DNA of 64,000 nt, from positions 124,001 to 188,000 of the forward strand of contig NZ_NSDM01000008.1 in NCBI RefSeq assembly GCF_030852425.1. Reading direction: 5' to 3'. The notes under the pieces are model-generated. The model was given only the letters and a program-made list of their open reading frames with translations. It was not told the DNA's origin and searched no databases. Below are positions 8,017 to 16,642 of this stretch, piece after piece; positions within the stretch are counted from its first letter, which is position 1; every line of letters starts with the position of its first letter. The DNA is from Saccharothrix longispora. Lineage in GTDB: Bacteria > Actinomycetota > Actinomycetes > Mycobacteriales > Pseudonocardiaceae. A program made the position numbers and the translations under genes.

Positions 8017-9084
8017 ATGGGTGCGAAAGAGCCGGAGATTGTTCCGCTGCACGCGGGTTTCGACGTGGTCTACCGGGGATTCCACCGCAAGCAGGTGATC
8101 GAGCACCTGGAGAACCTGGAGGAGCAGCTCAGGTACACGACCCTCGACCGCGCCGAGGCCCTGGCGCAGGCCGCCGACCTCCGCAAGCTGCTGGAGATGA
8201 CCAGGCGCGACCTGGACGAGGCCCGCGCGCGGATCGAGCGGATGGAGATGTCGCCGGGCACGACGGCCGGCGCGACCGAGCGCCTGCACCGGATGCTGCT
8301 GCTCGCCGAGGACGAGTCGAACGAGCTGCGGCTGCGCGCCGAGCGCGACGTGGCCGCCCTGCGGCAGCGCACCGAGGTCGAGCTGGCCGAGCGGGTCCGC
8401 CAGGTCGAGGCGGAGATCGAGGCCTTCCGCGAACGCGCCGACGCGCACGCCGCCGAGCAGCGCGAGGCCGCGAACCGGCGTGCCGCCGAGCTGGACCAGC
8501 GCGAGGTCGACCTGGAGCGCCGCCGCGTCGAGGTCGAGGCGCACCTGAAGGCCCGCACCGAGGAGACCGACGCCGAGTGCGCCGCCGCCGTGGTGCAGGC
8601 CCAGGCGGAGGCGGACCGCCTGCTGCGCGAGACCGCCGAGCGGTGCGCCGGGCTGGAGGCGGAGTCCGACGCCAAGCGCGCCAAGGCGCAGAACTTCTTC
8701 GAGCTGACCATGACCCGGCGTCGCCACGAGGCCGACCAGCACCTCGCCGAGCAGGAGGAGCTGGCCCGCACGCGGGCCGCGTTCCTGGTGAAGATGGCCG
8801 CGCGCGAGGCGCACCGGCGCATCGCCGAGATCCAGCAGCGCAGCGACCAGCTCGACGAGCTGCGGCACACCGTGGCGGACCAGCTCGCGGCGGCCCGCGT
8901 GGCGCTGGCGTCGGCGGCCGACCACGTGCCGAGCCTGATCCCGGAGCAGACCAGCGCCGAGGAGGCCGACGCGGTCCGGCAGGGCGGTGATCGGCAGTCC
9001 AACGGCGTGCCGGTCGGCGCGGGGCAGGCGGGCAGCGGGCAGGTAGGTGCGGGGCAGGACTCCGGGCGCCGGGTGGACGCCTGA
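8017..9084 (+). CDS. DivIVA-like coiled-coil protein
   Basis: A 355-residue, highly charged protein. The first about 40 residues (GFDVVYRGFHRKQVIEHLEN) resemble the DivIVA/GpsB N-terminal lipid-binding segment with its FxxxxRGF...V pattern. Residues about 40-300 are an almost unbroken coiled coil rich in Glu, Arg and Ala heptads. The tail is Gly/Gln-rich and disordered. Such proteins mark curved membrane or poles and scaffold wall growth in actinobacteria; that role here is inferred. ATG 8017 has weak ribosome-site sequence. Its TGA overlaps the ATG of the next gene, so the two are coupled. It is not the main wag31, which lies in the division cluster elsewhere. Confidence 0.7.
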   Translation: MGAKEPEIVPLHAGFDVVYRGFHRKQVIEHLENLEEQLRYTTLDRAEALAQAADLRKLLEMTRRDLDEARARIERMEMSPGTTAGATERLHRMLLLAEDESNELRLRAERDVAALRQRTEVELAERVRQVEAEIEAFRERADAHAAEQREAANRRAAELDQREVDLERRRVEVEAHLKARTEETDAECAAAVVQAQAEADRLLRETAERCAGLEAESDAKRAKAQNFFELTMTRRRHEADQHLAEQEELARTRAAFLVKMAAREAHRRIAEIQQRSDQLDELRHTVADQLAAARVALASAADHVPSLIPEQTSAEEADAVRQGGDRQSNGVPVGAGQAGSGQVGAGQDSGRRVDA

Positions 9085-9425
9085 TGCCCGTCCGCTCCGG
9101 GAGGCCGGTCCCGCCGTTCGCGGCGGGGCTGGTCGTGGTGCCCGCCGCGGTCACCGCGTTCTGGTTCGGCGGCCACGGCGGGGAGGTCGCCGCCGCGCCG
9201 CCGTCCGTCACCTCGTCGACGGGCCACGGGGCGCCGCGGCCCACCGCCGCGCCGGTCCGGCCGACGCAGGAGCCGGCGCGGTCCGCCGGGCGCGACGGGG
9301 TCGTGCGGGAGTCCCCGGTCGGGCGCGGTGTCCCGGCCGAGTCCATCAGCGCCGGGGACGTGGCCGCCCCGGTGCGGGGCCCGTCCTTCGGTGACGGTCC
9401 CCGAGTCGACGTGCTCGTGGGGTAG
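9084..9425 (+). CDS. Small membrane-anchored Pro/Ala-rich hypothetical protein
   Basis: A 113-residue protein translationally coupled to the coiled-coil gene (TGATG at 9082-9086). A basic N-terminus is followed by one hydrophobic segment at about residues 12-28 (FAAGLVVVPAAVTAFWFGG), then a low-complexity Pro/Ser/Arg tail. This fits a single-pass membrane protein with an extracytoplasmic or disordered tail, or an uncleaved signal anchor. I do not recognise a domain. Coupling suggests it works with the DivIVA-like protein. Confidence 0.55.
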   Translation: MPVRSGRPVPPFAAGLVVVPAAVTAFWFGGHGGEVAAAPPSVTSSTGHGAPRPTAAPVRPTQEPARSAGRDGVVRESPVGRGVPAESISAGDVAAPVRGPSFGDGPRVDVLVG

Positions 9426-9435
9426 GGATGCGGTG

Positions 9436-10188
9436 ATGTCAGGTGCGGTGGCGTTCGTCGTCGGGTTGTGCGCGCTGTCGTTCGTCGCCGGGTGCGTGCT
9501 GACGGCCGTCATGCTCCGGCGCGAGCCCGTGCCGGAGGAGGAGCCCCGGCAGTGGCCCGAGGCCGTCGAACCGGACGTGCGGGTGCGCGAGGAGGAGCCC
9601 TGGCCGCCCGAGGACTACGCGACCAGGCCGATCCACCGCAACCCGGTGCTGGGCATCCCGGTGCCGGGCATCCCGCAGGGGCTGCCCGAGCAGCCGAAGC
9701 TGTCGGTCGTGCCCGACCCGGAGCCCGAGCGGCCGGTGGCGCCCGCCGCCGCGCGCCGCATCCACCTGGTGCGCGACCTGCCGGAACCGGCGCGGCGGGC
9801 CGGTTCCGAGCCCGCGCTGGTGGCCCTCGCGCCCGTGGCGCCGGAGATGGCCGCGGCGCCGGGGAGCCCGGGACCCGTGGTGCTGCGCACCGTGCCCGCC
9901 ACCGATCCCGAGGACGGGGGAGAGGTCGCCCCGGGAACGGCCGCCCCGGGAACGGAGACCGGGCGACCCGCCGAACCGGTGGAGCGGGCCCCGGACGCGA
10001 CGACGCCGGCGCATCCCGCGAACGGGGCGCCGGCGCACGTCGCCGCGGACCTGCCGGTTCGGGCGGACCCGTACCCGCCGGGGGAATCCCGGCCGGACGC
10101 GAGCGGGTGCCGCGAGCGCCACCTGCGGGCGTTCGAAGCGGCCCGGCGCCGGTCGGAGCCCGGTCACCGGAACTCGGGCCGCCGGTGA
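9436..10188 (+). CDS. Membrane-anchored Pro/Glu-rich hypothetical protein
   Basis: A 250-residue protein starting at ATG 9436, 10 bases after the previous stop, with a GGG-rich ribosome site at 9421-9427. Residues about 3-22 form one transmembrane segment (VAFVVGLCALSFVAGCVLTA). The rest is acidic and proline-rich, with segments such as GIPVPGIPQGLPEQPKLSVV and a basic C-terminus. No known domain is visible. It is the third gene of the unit with the coiled-coil protein, so the unit encodes one cytosolic scaffold-like and two membrane-tethered proteins. A role in envelope organisation is only a guess. Confidence 0.5.
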   Translation: MSGAVAFVVGLCALSFVAGCVLTAVMLRREPVPEEEPRQWPEAVEPDVRVREEEPWPPEDYATRPIHRNPVLGIPVPGIPQGLPEQPKLSVVPDPEPERPVAPAAARRIHLVRDLPEPARRAGSEPALVALAPVAPEMAAAPGSPGPVVLRTVPATDPEDGGEVAPGTAAPGTETGRPAEPVERAPDATTPAHPANGAPAHVAADLPVRADPYPPGESRPDASGCRERHLRAFEAARRRSEPGHRNSGRR

Positions 10189-10240
10189 CCGGTCGCCACC
10201 GGTCCCCGTCGTCCGCCGGAGCCGGTGGCCGTTGTCGGAG

Positions 10241-10390
10241 CTAGTGCTTGTTGCCGCGGAACTTGCGCAGCATCTGCTGCGCCTTGGCGCGGTTGCGCGG
10301 GTCGCGGGCGGCGTTCTTGACCTGATCGGTGACCCGACGACCTTGAGGACTGCGGGCGAACGCGGCGATCTTGCTGAACAGCGAAGCCAT
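10241..10390 (-). CDS. Conserved 49-residue actinobacterial protein
   Basis: A short gene starting at ATG 10390 with a perfect GGAGGT ribosome site 5 bases upstream on the minus strand. The product reads MASLFSKIAAFARSPQGRRV in its first 20 residues and continues basic and helical to GNKH. The LFSKIAAFARSPQGR pattern is shared by many small actinobacterial proteins of unknown function. It has no membrane segment and many Lys/Arg, so nucleic-acid or ribosome contact is possible but unproven. The DegV gene lies upstream on the same strand in the opposite order (DegV ends 10463). Confidence 0.75.
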   Translation of the reverse strand: MASLFSKIAAFARSPQGRRVTDQVKNAARDPRNRAKAQQMLRKFRGNKH

Positions 10391-10462
10391 GTCTACCTCC
10401 TTGACAGTCCAAGCTTCCCTGTCCGCTCAACGCCCAAACCCCCACCGCGGTTCCCAACCCGG

Positions 10463-11305
10463 CTAAACCGGCGAAACGGTCACCCCGACGGCTCCCGGGC
10501 CGACGTGCGCGCCGATCGCGGAACTCACCTGCGTGAGCATGAACCGGCGCACGTTGGGCAGCTTCCCGCGCAGCGACTGCAGGACGGACCCCGCGCGCTC
10601 GGCGGAGTCGAAGTGCTCGACCGCGATGTCGACCTGGCCGCCCCCCGCGCGCTTGACCGCGATGTCCACCATCCTGCGCACGGCCCGCTCCGCGCCGAGC
10701 ACCTTGTCCAGCGGGGTGATCTGCCCGCCGGACATGGTCAGCAGGGGCTTCATCGACAGCGTCGAGCCGAGCAGGGCCGCCGCCCGGCCGATCTTCCCGC
10801 CGCGCTTCAGGAACTCCAGCGTGTCGACGTAGAGCAGTTCGGTGCTGCGGGTCGCGGTGCGCTGGGCCGCCGACACGACCCGCTCGACCCCGCCGCCCGC
10901 CGCGGCGACCGTGGCGGCGGCGACCACCGCGTAGCCGAGGCTCATCCCGCAGGTGCGGGTGTCCACGACGTGGACCGGGACCTGCGACTGGGCGGCGGCC
11001 TGCCGGGCGGCCTCGACGGTCCCCGACAACCCGGTGGACACGTGCAGCGACACGATCGCCTCCGCGCCGGAGGCCGCGGCGTCGGCGTAGGTCCAGAAGA
11101 ACGCGCCGGGGTCGGGCGGCGCGGTGACCACGTCGAGCCGACCGCGCAGCGCGTCCACCAGCCTGGGCACCGGGACGCGGACCTCGTCCTCCACCCAGTC
11201 GCCGATCCGGACCTGGAGCTGCGCGACGGTGATCCCGAGCTTCTCGGTCAACTGCGGCGGCAGGCACGCGGTGGAGTCCGTGACTATCGCTACTCGCCGG
11301 AACAT
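10463..11305 (-). CDS. DegV family fatty-acid-binding protein
   Basis: A 280-residue DegV protein. The N-terminal motif VAIVTDSTACLP, the internal SLHVSTGLSGT and the C-terminal LTQVSSAIGAHVGPGAVGV are the three fatty-acid contact regions of the family. DegV/FakB-type proteins bind a single fatty acid; in Firmicutes they present it to FakA kinase. No FakA-like gene is nearby, so its partner is unknown. ATG 11305 is chosen over an upstream in-frame ATG because family members start at the MxRVAIVTDS strand. It is divergent from etfBA across about 310 bases. Confidence 0.87.
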   Translation of the reverse strand: MFRRVAIVTDSTACLPPQLTEKLGITVAQLQVRIGDWVEDEVRVPVPRLVDALRGRLDVVTAPPDPGAFFWTYADAAASGAEAIVSLHVSTGLSGTVEAARQAAAQSQVPVHVVDTRTCGMSLGYAVVAAATVAAAGGGVERVVSAAQRTATRSTELLYVDTLEFLKRGGKIGRAAALLGSTLSMKPLLTMSGGQITPLDKVLGAERAVRRMVDIAVKRAGGGQVDIAVEHFDSAERAGSVLQSLRGKLPNVRRFMLTQVSSAIGAHVGPGAVGVTVSPV

Positions 11306-11449
11306 GGGGCGACGGTAACCCAACAGGGGGAGCGTTTGTAACGGGGTGGTCACGACGCGCGTGGTGACGCGACCGCTGCGCAGGCGGTCGTGCGAGTGGG
11401 CGGAACGGCCCAGTGAGCATCATCACGCTTGCCGGGTGCTTGCTGTCGT

Positions 11450-11477
11450 TTGCACCCCTGCTACTCACGGGTAACAT
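11450..11477 (+). promoter_or_regulatory. Probable promoter of etfBA
   Basis: TTGCAC at 11450-11455 and TAACAT at 11472-11477 are separated by 16 bases, a good vegetative-sigma match for a GC-rich genome. They lie upstream of etfB and downstream of the divergent DegV start, leaving a 5' leader of about 130 bases. No terminator-like fold or leader peptide was evident in that leader. Confidence 0.45.
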
Positions 11478-11614
11478 CGGGGTGGTCGACACCACCATGC
11501 CAACGCGGCGATGACATGGCAGGGTCACGGGTCACCGAGAACAACCGGCGACCGGGGGAAACCACCGTCGCCCAGGCACGTCGCCGCCCGTCCGCAGGAG
11601 GTCGAAGAGGACCC

Positions 11615-12397
11615 ATGAACATTGTCGTCCTGGTCAAGCAGGTGCCCGACACCTGGTCAGAGCGCAAGCTCTCCGACGCCGACCACACCCTCGACCGCGA
11701 CTCCGCGGACGCCGTGCTCGACGAGATCAACGAGCGCGCCGTGGAAGAGGCCCTGCTGCTCCAGGAGGCGCACGGCGGTGAGGTGACCGTCGTCTCGATG
11801 GGTCCCGCGCGCGCCACCGACGCGATCCGCAAGGCGCTGTCCATGGGGGCGGACAAGGCGATCCACGTCTCCGACGAGGCGCTGCACGGCTCCGACGCGA
11901 TCACCACCGCGAAGGTGTTGGCCAAGGCCATCGGCACGGTCGAGGGCTTCGACCTCGTCATCGCCGGCAACGAGGCCACCGACGGCCGCGCGGGCGCCGT
12001 GCCCGCCATCCTGGCCGAACTGCTGGGCCTCCCGCAGGTGACGCAGGTGCGCAAGCTCAGCGTCGAGGGCGGCACCGTCAAGGCCGAGCGCGAGACCGAC
12101 GAGGGCGTGGCGCACCTGGAGGCGAGCCTGCCCGCCGTGGTCTCCGTGAACGAGAAGATCAACGAGCCGCGCTACCCGTCCTTCAAGGGCATCATGGCGG
12201 CCAAGAAGAAGCCCGTGAGCACGCTCACCGTCGCGGACCTCGGTCTGGACGCCGGCGAGGTCGGCCTCGGCGCCGCGTGGTCGCAGGTGCTGGAGGCGGC
12301 CCCGAAGCCGCCGCGCAGCGCCGGTCAGCGCGTCGAGGACTCGGGTGACGGCGGTTCGAAGATCGCCGAGTACCTGGTCGGCCAGAAGCTCATCTGA
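11615..12397 (+). CDS. etfB: Electron transfer flavoprotein beta subunit
   Basis: A 260-residue EtfB (FixA). It begins MNIVVLVKQVPDTW and contains the AMP-site region DLVIAGNEATDGRAGAVPA and the family stretch VVSVNEKINEPRYPSFKGIM. With EtfA it carries electrons from acyl-CoA and other flavin dehydrogenases to the quinone pool through ETF-quinone oxidoreductase. ATG 11615 is preceded by GAGGA; longer in-frame starts do not read as EtfB. etfA follows 14 bases later. The order matches Rv3029c/Rv3028c in mycobacteria. Confidence 0.95.
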   Translation: MNIVVLVKQVPDTWSERKLSDADHTLDRDSADAVLDEINERAVEEALLLQEAHGGEVTVVSMGPARATDAIRKALSMGADKAIHVSDEALHGSDAITTAKVLAKAIGTVEGFDLVIAGNEATDGRAGAVPAILAELLGLPQVTQVRKLSVEGGTVKAERETDEGVAHLEASLPAVVSVNEKINEPRYPSFKGIMAAKKKPVSTLTVADLGLDAGEVGLGAAWSQVLEAAPKPPRSAGQRVEDSGDGGSKIAEYLVGQKLI

Positions 12398-12411
12398 AGG
12401 CGAGGGAACAC

Positions 12412-13371
12412 ATGTCCGAAGTCCTGGTCCTCGTCGATCACGTCGACGGCGAGGTCAAGAAGGTCACCTATGAGCTTCTATCCGCCGCGCGCGGTCTCGG
12501 CGAGCCGGCCGCGGTGGTGGTCGGATCGCCCGGCACCGCGGGCAAGGTGAGGGAGTCCCTCGGCCGCTACGGCGCGACGAAGGTCTACGCCGTCGAGTCC
12601 GACGACGCCCTCAACGTCCTGGTGACGCCCAAGGTCGACGCCCTGGCTGCGATCGCGGGCACCGCGTCCCCGGCCGCCGTGCTGGTGTCGGCGACGCTGG
12701 AGGGCAAGGAGGTCGCGGGCCGGCTGGCCGTGCGCCTCGGCTCCGGCCTGCTCTACGACGCCGTCGACCTCGACGGCGAGGGCGTGGCCACCCAGTCGAT
12801 CTTCGGCGGCGCGTACGTCGTGAAGTCGAAGGTCAAGCAGGGCGTCCCGGTCATCGCGATCCGCCCCGGCGGCGTCGAGGCGACCGAGTCCCCGGCCGAC
12901 GCGGTCGAGCAGGCCGTCGAGGTCCCCGCGGCCGACCCGGCCACGGTGACCCGCGTGACCGGCCGCGAGCCGATCACCGGCGGCGACCGCCCGGAGCTGA
13001 CCGAGGCGTCGGTCGTCGTGTCCGGCGGTCGCGGCGTGGGCAGCGCGGAGAAGTTCGACGTCGTCGAGAAGCTCGCCGACAGCCTGGGCGCCGCCGTGGG
13101 CGCGTCCCGCGCCGCGGTCGACTCCGGCTACTACCCGCACCAGTTCCAGGTCGGCCAGACCGGCAAGACGGTGTCGCCGCAGCTCTACATCGCCCTGGGC
13201 ATCTCCGGCGCCATCCAGCACCGGGCGGGCATGCAGACGTCGAAGACGATCGTCGCGGTCAACAAGGACCCGGAGGCGCCGATCTTCGAGATCGCCGACT
13301 TCGGCGTCGTCGGCGACCTGTTCGCCGTCGCGCCGCAGCTCACCGACGAGGTGGGCAAGCGCAAGGGCTGA
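12412..13371 (+). CDS. etfA: Electron transfer flavoprotein alpha subunit
   Basis: A 319-residue EtfA (FixB). The N-terminal half is the alpha/beta domain ([20 protein letters not shown]). The C-terminal FAD domain shows [18 protein letters not shown], then the ETF signature with [20 protein letters not shown] and [19 protein letters not shown]. It binds FAD and pairs with EtfB. ATG 12412 follows etfB by 14 bases with an AAGGCGAGG ribosome site. A strong hairpin ends the transcript downstream. Length is normal for the family. Confidence 0.96.
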   Translation: MSEVLVLVDHVDGEVKKVTYELLSAARGLGEPAAVVVGSPGTAGKVRESLGRYGATKVYAVESDDALNVLVTPKVDALAAIAGTASPAAVLVSATLEGKEVAGRLAVRLGSGLLYDAVDLDGEGVATQSIFGGAYVVKSKVKQGVPVIAIRPGGVEATESPADAVEQAVEVPAADPATVTRVTGREPITGGDRPELTEASVVVSGGRGVGSAEKFDVVEKLADSLGAAVGASRAAVDSGYYPHQFQVGQTGKTVSPQLYIALGISGAIQHRAGMQTSKTIVAVNKDPEAPIFEIADFGVVGDLFAVAPQLTDEVGKRKG

Positions 13372-13388
13372 GCACCCGCTCGCACGTC

Positions 13389-13421
13389 GAGGGCCGTCCC
13401 GCACGTCGCGGGGCGGCCCTC
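13389..13421 (+). terminator. Terminator after etfBA
   Basis: GAGGGCCGTCCCGC (13389-13402) pairs with GCGGGGCGGCCCTC (13408-13421): 14 pairs including one G-T, with a 5-base loop. It lies 17 bases after the etfA stop. There is no T tract, as is usual in high-GC actinobacteria. Confidence 0.8.
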
Positions 13422-13517
13422 GCCCGTCCCCTGCCCACCAGGGCTTCACCGAGCCCTCACCGACGCGTCACCGGAACGGCCTGCTCCCGGTCGCCGACCG
13501 GTCGGTAGACCAGACCC

Positions 13518-14288
13518 ATGACGCAGCCGCAACTGCTTGTCAGCACCGGTGACGCCGCTTCCGACGCGCCGCGCTACTCCCTGCTGGTCGCGCGCGAGGG
13601 CGACGAGGTCGTCGCCGCGCAGCGGCTGAGGCACCGGGTGTTCGCCGAGGAGATGGGCGCCACCCTGCGCACGCCCGTGCCCGGCCACGACGTGGACGAC
13701 TTCGACGAGTTCTGCGACCACCTCGTGGTGCGCGACGACCGCACCGGCGACATCGTCGGCACCTACCGGATGCTGCCGCCCGAGCGGGCCCGCGAGGCCG
13801 GGCGGCTGTACTCCGACACCGAGTTCGACCTGTCCCGGCTGGACCCGCTGCGGCCGTCGCTGGTGGAGACGGGCCGCTCGTGCGTGGACCCCGACCACCG
13901 CAACGGCGCCGTCGTGTCCCTCGTGTGGGCCGGGATCGCCCGGTACATGCTGCTGTCCGGGCACTCGTGGCTCATCGGCTGCGCCTCCGTGCCGCTGCAC
14001 GACGGCGGCGCGTTCGCGGCGGGCGTGTGGGACCTGGTGCGCGCCCGGCACCTGGCGCCCGAGGAGCACCGGGTCGTGCCGCTGCGCGCGTGGGACCCGG
14101 ACGCGGTGCGGCGGACCGGCAAGGCCGTGCTGCCGCCGTTGCTCAAGGGCTACCTGCGGCTGGGCGCGTGGGTGTGCGGACCGCCCGCGCTGGACGCCGA
14201 CTTCGGCGTGGTCGACCTGCCCGTGCTGCTCGGCATGGACCGCGTGGACCGGCGGTACCTGAAGTTCTTCCTCGGGGAGGGGGCGTGA
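13518..14288 (+). CDS. OlsB-like GNAT N-acyltransferase (Rv3027c-type)
   Basis: A 256-residue protein of the acyl-ACP-dependent GNAT/OlsB group. RHRVFAEEMGA, the ETGRSCVDPDHRNGAVVSLVW core and LIGCASVPLHDGG are the family hallmarks. OlsB enzymes attach a 3-hydroxyacyl chain to the alpha-amino group of ornithine, giving lyso-ornithine lipid. The next gene, overlapping by 4 bases, is an O-acyltransferase of the PlsC/OlsA type, as expected for the second step. TAGACC 13506-13511 sits 6 bases before ATG 13518, so the message may be leaderless. The amino-acid acceptor is inferred, not shown. Confidence 0.8.
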   Translation: MTQPQLLVSTGDAASDAPRYSLLVAREGDEVVAAQRLRHRVFAEEMGATLRTPVPGHDVDDFDEFCDHLVVRDDRTGDIVGTYRMLPPERAREAGRLYSDTEFDLSRLDPLRPSLVETGRSCVDPDHRNGAVVSLVWAGIARYMLLSGHSWLIGCASVPLHDGGAFAAGVWDLVRARHLAPEEHRVVPLRAWDPDAVRRTGKAVLPPLLKGYLRLGAWVCGPPALDADFGVVDLPVLLGMDRVDRRYLKFFLGEGA

Positions 14289-15172
14289 GCGCGCACCCGT
14301 GGATGCCGGTGTCGCCGTGCGGTGACGGGTGCGTCGACCGCTCGACGCCGACCGTGGGCGGGTTCCGGGCGTTCCTCCGGGGGTTCGCGGCGCTCGTCGT
14401 GCTGCTGTCCGGCGCGCTGGTGGTGTGCGCGGTGCTCGTGCTGCGGGGCGGGGCGCGCCAGTCGTTGCTGCGCGGCTGGTTCCGGGCGCTGCTGCGGGCG
14501 TTCGGCGCGCGGCTGCGGGTCGTCGGGCCGGTGTTCCAGGCGACACCCGGTCGCGGCGTGCTGGTGGTGTCCAACCACGTGTCGTGGCTGGACGAGCTGG
14601 CCATCGACGCGACCCAGCCGATCCGCCTGGTCGCCAAGCGGGACATCCGCGACTGGCCCGTGCTGGGGCGCCTGATCACCGCGGCCCGCACCGTGTACCT
14701 GGACCGCGAGCGGCTGTCCCTGCTGCCGGGCACGGTGGCGGAGCTGGCCGCGGCGCTGCGCGGGGGCGCGGCCGTGGGCATCCACGCCGAGGGCACCACG
14801 TGGTGCGGCGTGGCGTCCGGCCGCTACCGCCCGGCCCTGTTCCAGGCGGCGCTGGACGCGGGCGTGCCCGTGCGGCCCGTCGTGCTGCGCTACCTCCAGG
14901 AGGGGGCGTCCTCGACGCGGCCCGCGTTCGTCGGCTCGGACACGCTCCTCGACTCCGTGTCGCGCGTGCTGCGCGCCCGGCGGCTCGTCGTGGAGGTGCA
15001 CGTGCTCGACGAGGTCGCGCCCGGTCGCGCGGCGGACCGCCGCGAGCTGGCGGCGATCGTGCAGCGGGAGTCGGAGCGGGTCGCGCACGGCGACCTGGTC
15101 GTGCCGGTGCGGCGGGAGCACTCGGTGCTCGGCGCCCCGAGCCGGGTGCCACCGGCGGGACGCCCGCGATGA
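14285..15172 (+). CDS. PlsC/OlsA-like lysophospholipid O-acyltransferase
   Basis: A 295-residue membrane acyltransferase. GTG 14285 overlaps the upstream stop (GTGA). A hydrophobic segment lies at about residues 30-50 (ALVVLLSGALVVCAVLVL). The PlsC catalytic motif appears as NHVSWLDE (HX4D), and the acceptor motif as HAEGTTWCG in place of EGTR. PlsC-family enzymes esterify a lyso-lipid hydroxyl with an acyl chain from acyl-ACP or acyl-CoA at the inner leaflet. Coupling to the OlsB-like gene suggests the pair makes an ornithine-type aminolipid; ordinary phosphatidic-acid synthesis is the alternative. Mycobacteria keep the same pair (Rv3027c/Rv3026c). Confidence 0.85.
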   Translation: MSAHPWMPVSPCGDGCVDRSTPTVGGFRAFLRGFAALVVLLSGALVVCAVLVLRGGARQSLLRGWFRALLRAFGARLRVVGPVFQATPGRGVLVVSNHVSWLDELAIDATQPIRLVAKRDIRDWPVLGRLITAARTVYLDRERLSLLPGTVAELAAALRGGAAVGIHAEGTTWCGVASGRYRPALFQAALDAGVPVRPVVLRYLQEGASSTRPAFVGSDTLLDSVSRVLRARRLVVEVHVLDEVAPGRAADRRELAAIVQRESERVAHGDLVVPVRREHSVLGAPSRVPPAGRPR

Positions 15173-15234
15173 CGCGGCCGGCGCCGCGGGCCGTGCCGCC
15201 GTGAGCGGTCCCCGCCCGTCCAGGTCATATCACC

Positions 15235-15265
15235 TTGACCTCGACGGGGGTGGAGGTTGAACCAT
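15235..15265 (+). promoter_or_regulatory. MerR-type operator/promoter of the MFS gene
   Basis: TTGACC at 15235-15240 and AACCAT at 15260-15265 are 19 bases apart, the over-long spacer typical of MerR-family promoters. Inside lies an imperfect inverted repeat, GACCTCGAC (15237-15245) against GTGGAGGTT (15250-15258). The -10 ends 6 bases before GTG 15272, so transcription would start at or next to the start codon, and no ribosome site precedes it. No MerR gene lies nearby, so a regulator encoded elsewhere is implied. Confidence 0.5.
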
Positions 15266-15271
15266 TGAGCC

Positions 15272-16642
15272 GTGACGAGCACCGAGGCGCCTGCCGGCAA
15301 GAGCAACCTCTGGACCGCCGAACGGCGGGGACCGACGATCGGCATAGTGCTCCTCGTCACCCTCCTCGCCTTCGAGAACATGGGCGTCTCGACCGCCATG
15401 CCGAGGATGGTCGCCGAGCTGGGCGGCAACGACCTGTACGCCTGGCCCTTCCTCGCCTTCCTCGCCGCCAGCGTCGTGGCGACCGTGCTGTCCGGGCGGC
15501 TGAGCGACCTGCGCGGGCCGCGCCCGTCGCTGCTGGTGGGACCGGCGCTGTTCCTGGTCGGCCTGGTCGTCGCGGGCCTCGCGCAGGACATGGTGCAGCT
15601 GCTGCTCGGCCGGGTGCTCCAGGGCATCGGCGGCGGGGCGCAGGTGGTCGCGGTCTACGTGCTGATCGGGCTGGTGTACCCGGAACGGGACCGGCCCGCC
15701 GTGTTCGGGCTGCTGGCCTCCGCGTGGGTGGTGCCCTCACTGGTCGGCCCGGCGCTGTCCGGGTGGCTGACCGAGGTGGCGAGCTGGCGGTGGGTGTTCC
15801 TCGGGCTCGCGCCGTTCGTGCTGCTCGGCGTGCTGCTGCTGGTGCCGGTCCTGCGGAACCTGCCCGCGCACACCCCCGACCAGGGCACGCGGCGCGGTCT
15901 GCCGTGGGCGGCGCTCGGGGCCGGCGGGGGCGTGGCGGCGCTGAGCTGGGCCGCGCAGCACCCCAGCGGGCTCGACCTGGTGATCGGGGCCGCCGGGCTG
16001 GCCGCGCTGGTGCCCTCGCTGCGCGTGCTGCTGCCCAGGGGCACGCTGACCGCCCGACCCGGCCTGCCGATGACGATCCTGGCCCGCGCCCTGCTCGCCG
16101 GGTCGTTCTTCGCCGCCGAGGCGTTCATCCCGCTGACCCTGACGTCCGTGCACGGCTACTCGGCCGTCGCCTCCGGCATCCCGCTCACGCTGAGCGCGCT
16201 CGGCTGGTCGAGCGCCGCCTGGTGGCAGTCGCGCCGGACGCACATCCCGCGCGAGAAGCTGGTGCGGTGGGGGTTCGTCCTCAACGCGGCGGGCATCGCG
16301 GGCGTGACGCTCATCGCACCCCCGTGGGGTCCCGCGTGGGCCACGCCGGTGCTGTGGGCGATCGCCGGGGCCGGGATGGGGCTGGCCATGTCGAGCCTCA
16401 GCGTGCTCACCCTGGCCGCGTCCACCGACGTCGACCGGGGCTTCAACTCGGCAGCGCTCCAGATCAGCGACATGCTCGGCTCGGCGCTGCTGGTCGGTCT
16501 CGGCGGCGTGCTCGTCACGACCTTCGCCTCGGCCACCGCGCCCACCGCGGCCGTGCTGCCGTTCGACCTGCTGATGGCCGGGGTCGCCGTGCTCGGTGCC
16601 GTACTCGCCGGCCGGCTGGGGCGGGCTACCCTGGACCACTGA
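15272..16642 (+). CDS. MFS transporter, DHA2-like drug exporter
   Basis: A 456-residue major facilitator with 12-14 predicted membrane spans. It shows the MFS motif A region between spans 2 and 3 ([12 protein letters not shown]), a span-4 region [20 protein letters not shown], and a motif-C-like glycine/proline stretch [19 protein letters not shown], the antiporter signature of drug/H+ exporters. The start GTG 15272 matches the transcription start predicted from a MerR-type promoter. The stop overlaps the ATG of the cysteine desulfurase gene (TGATG). Probably exports a hydrophobic compound; the substrate is unknown. Confidence 0.87.
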   Translation: MTSTEAPAGKSNLWTAERRGPTIGIVLLVTLLAFENMGVSTAMPRMVAELGGNDLYAWPFLAFLAASVVATVLSGRLSDLRGPRPSLLVGPALFLVGLVVAGLAQDMVQLLLGRVLQGIGGGAQVVAVYVLIGLVYPERDRPAVFGLLASAWVVPSLVGPALSGWLTEVASWRWVFLGLAPFVLLGVLLLVPVLRNLPAHTPDQGTRRGLPWAALGAGGGVAALSWAAQHPSGLDLVIGAAGLAALVPSLRVLLPRGTLTARPGLPMTILARALLAGSFFAAEAFIPLTLTSVHGYSAVASGIPLTLSALGWSSAAWWQSRRTHIPREKLVRWGFVLNAAGIAGVTLIAPPWGPAWATPVLWAIAGAGMGLAMSSLSVLTLAASTDVDRGFNSAALQISDMLGSALLVGLGGVLVTTFASATAPTAAVLPFDLLMAGVAVLGAVLAGRLGRATLDH

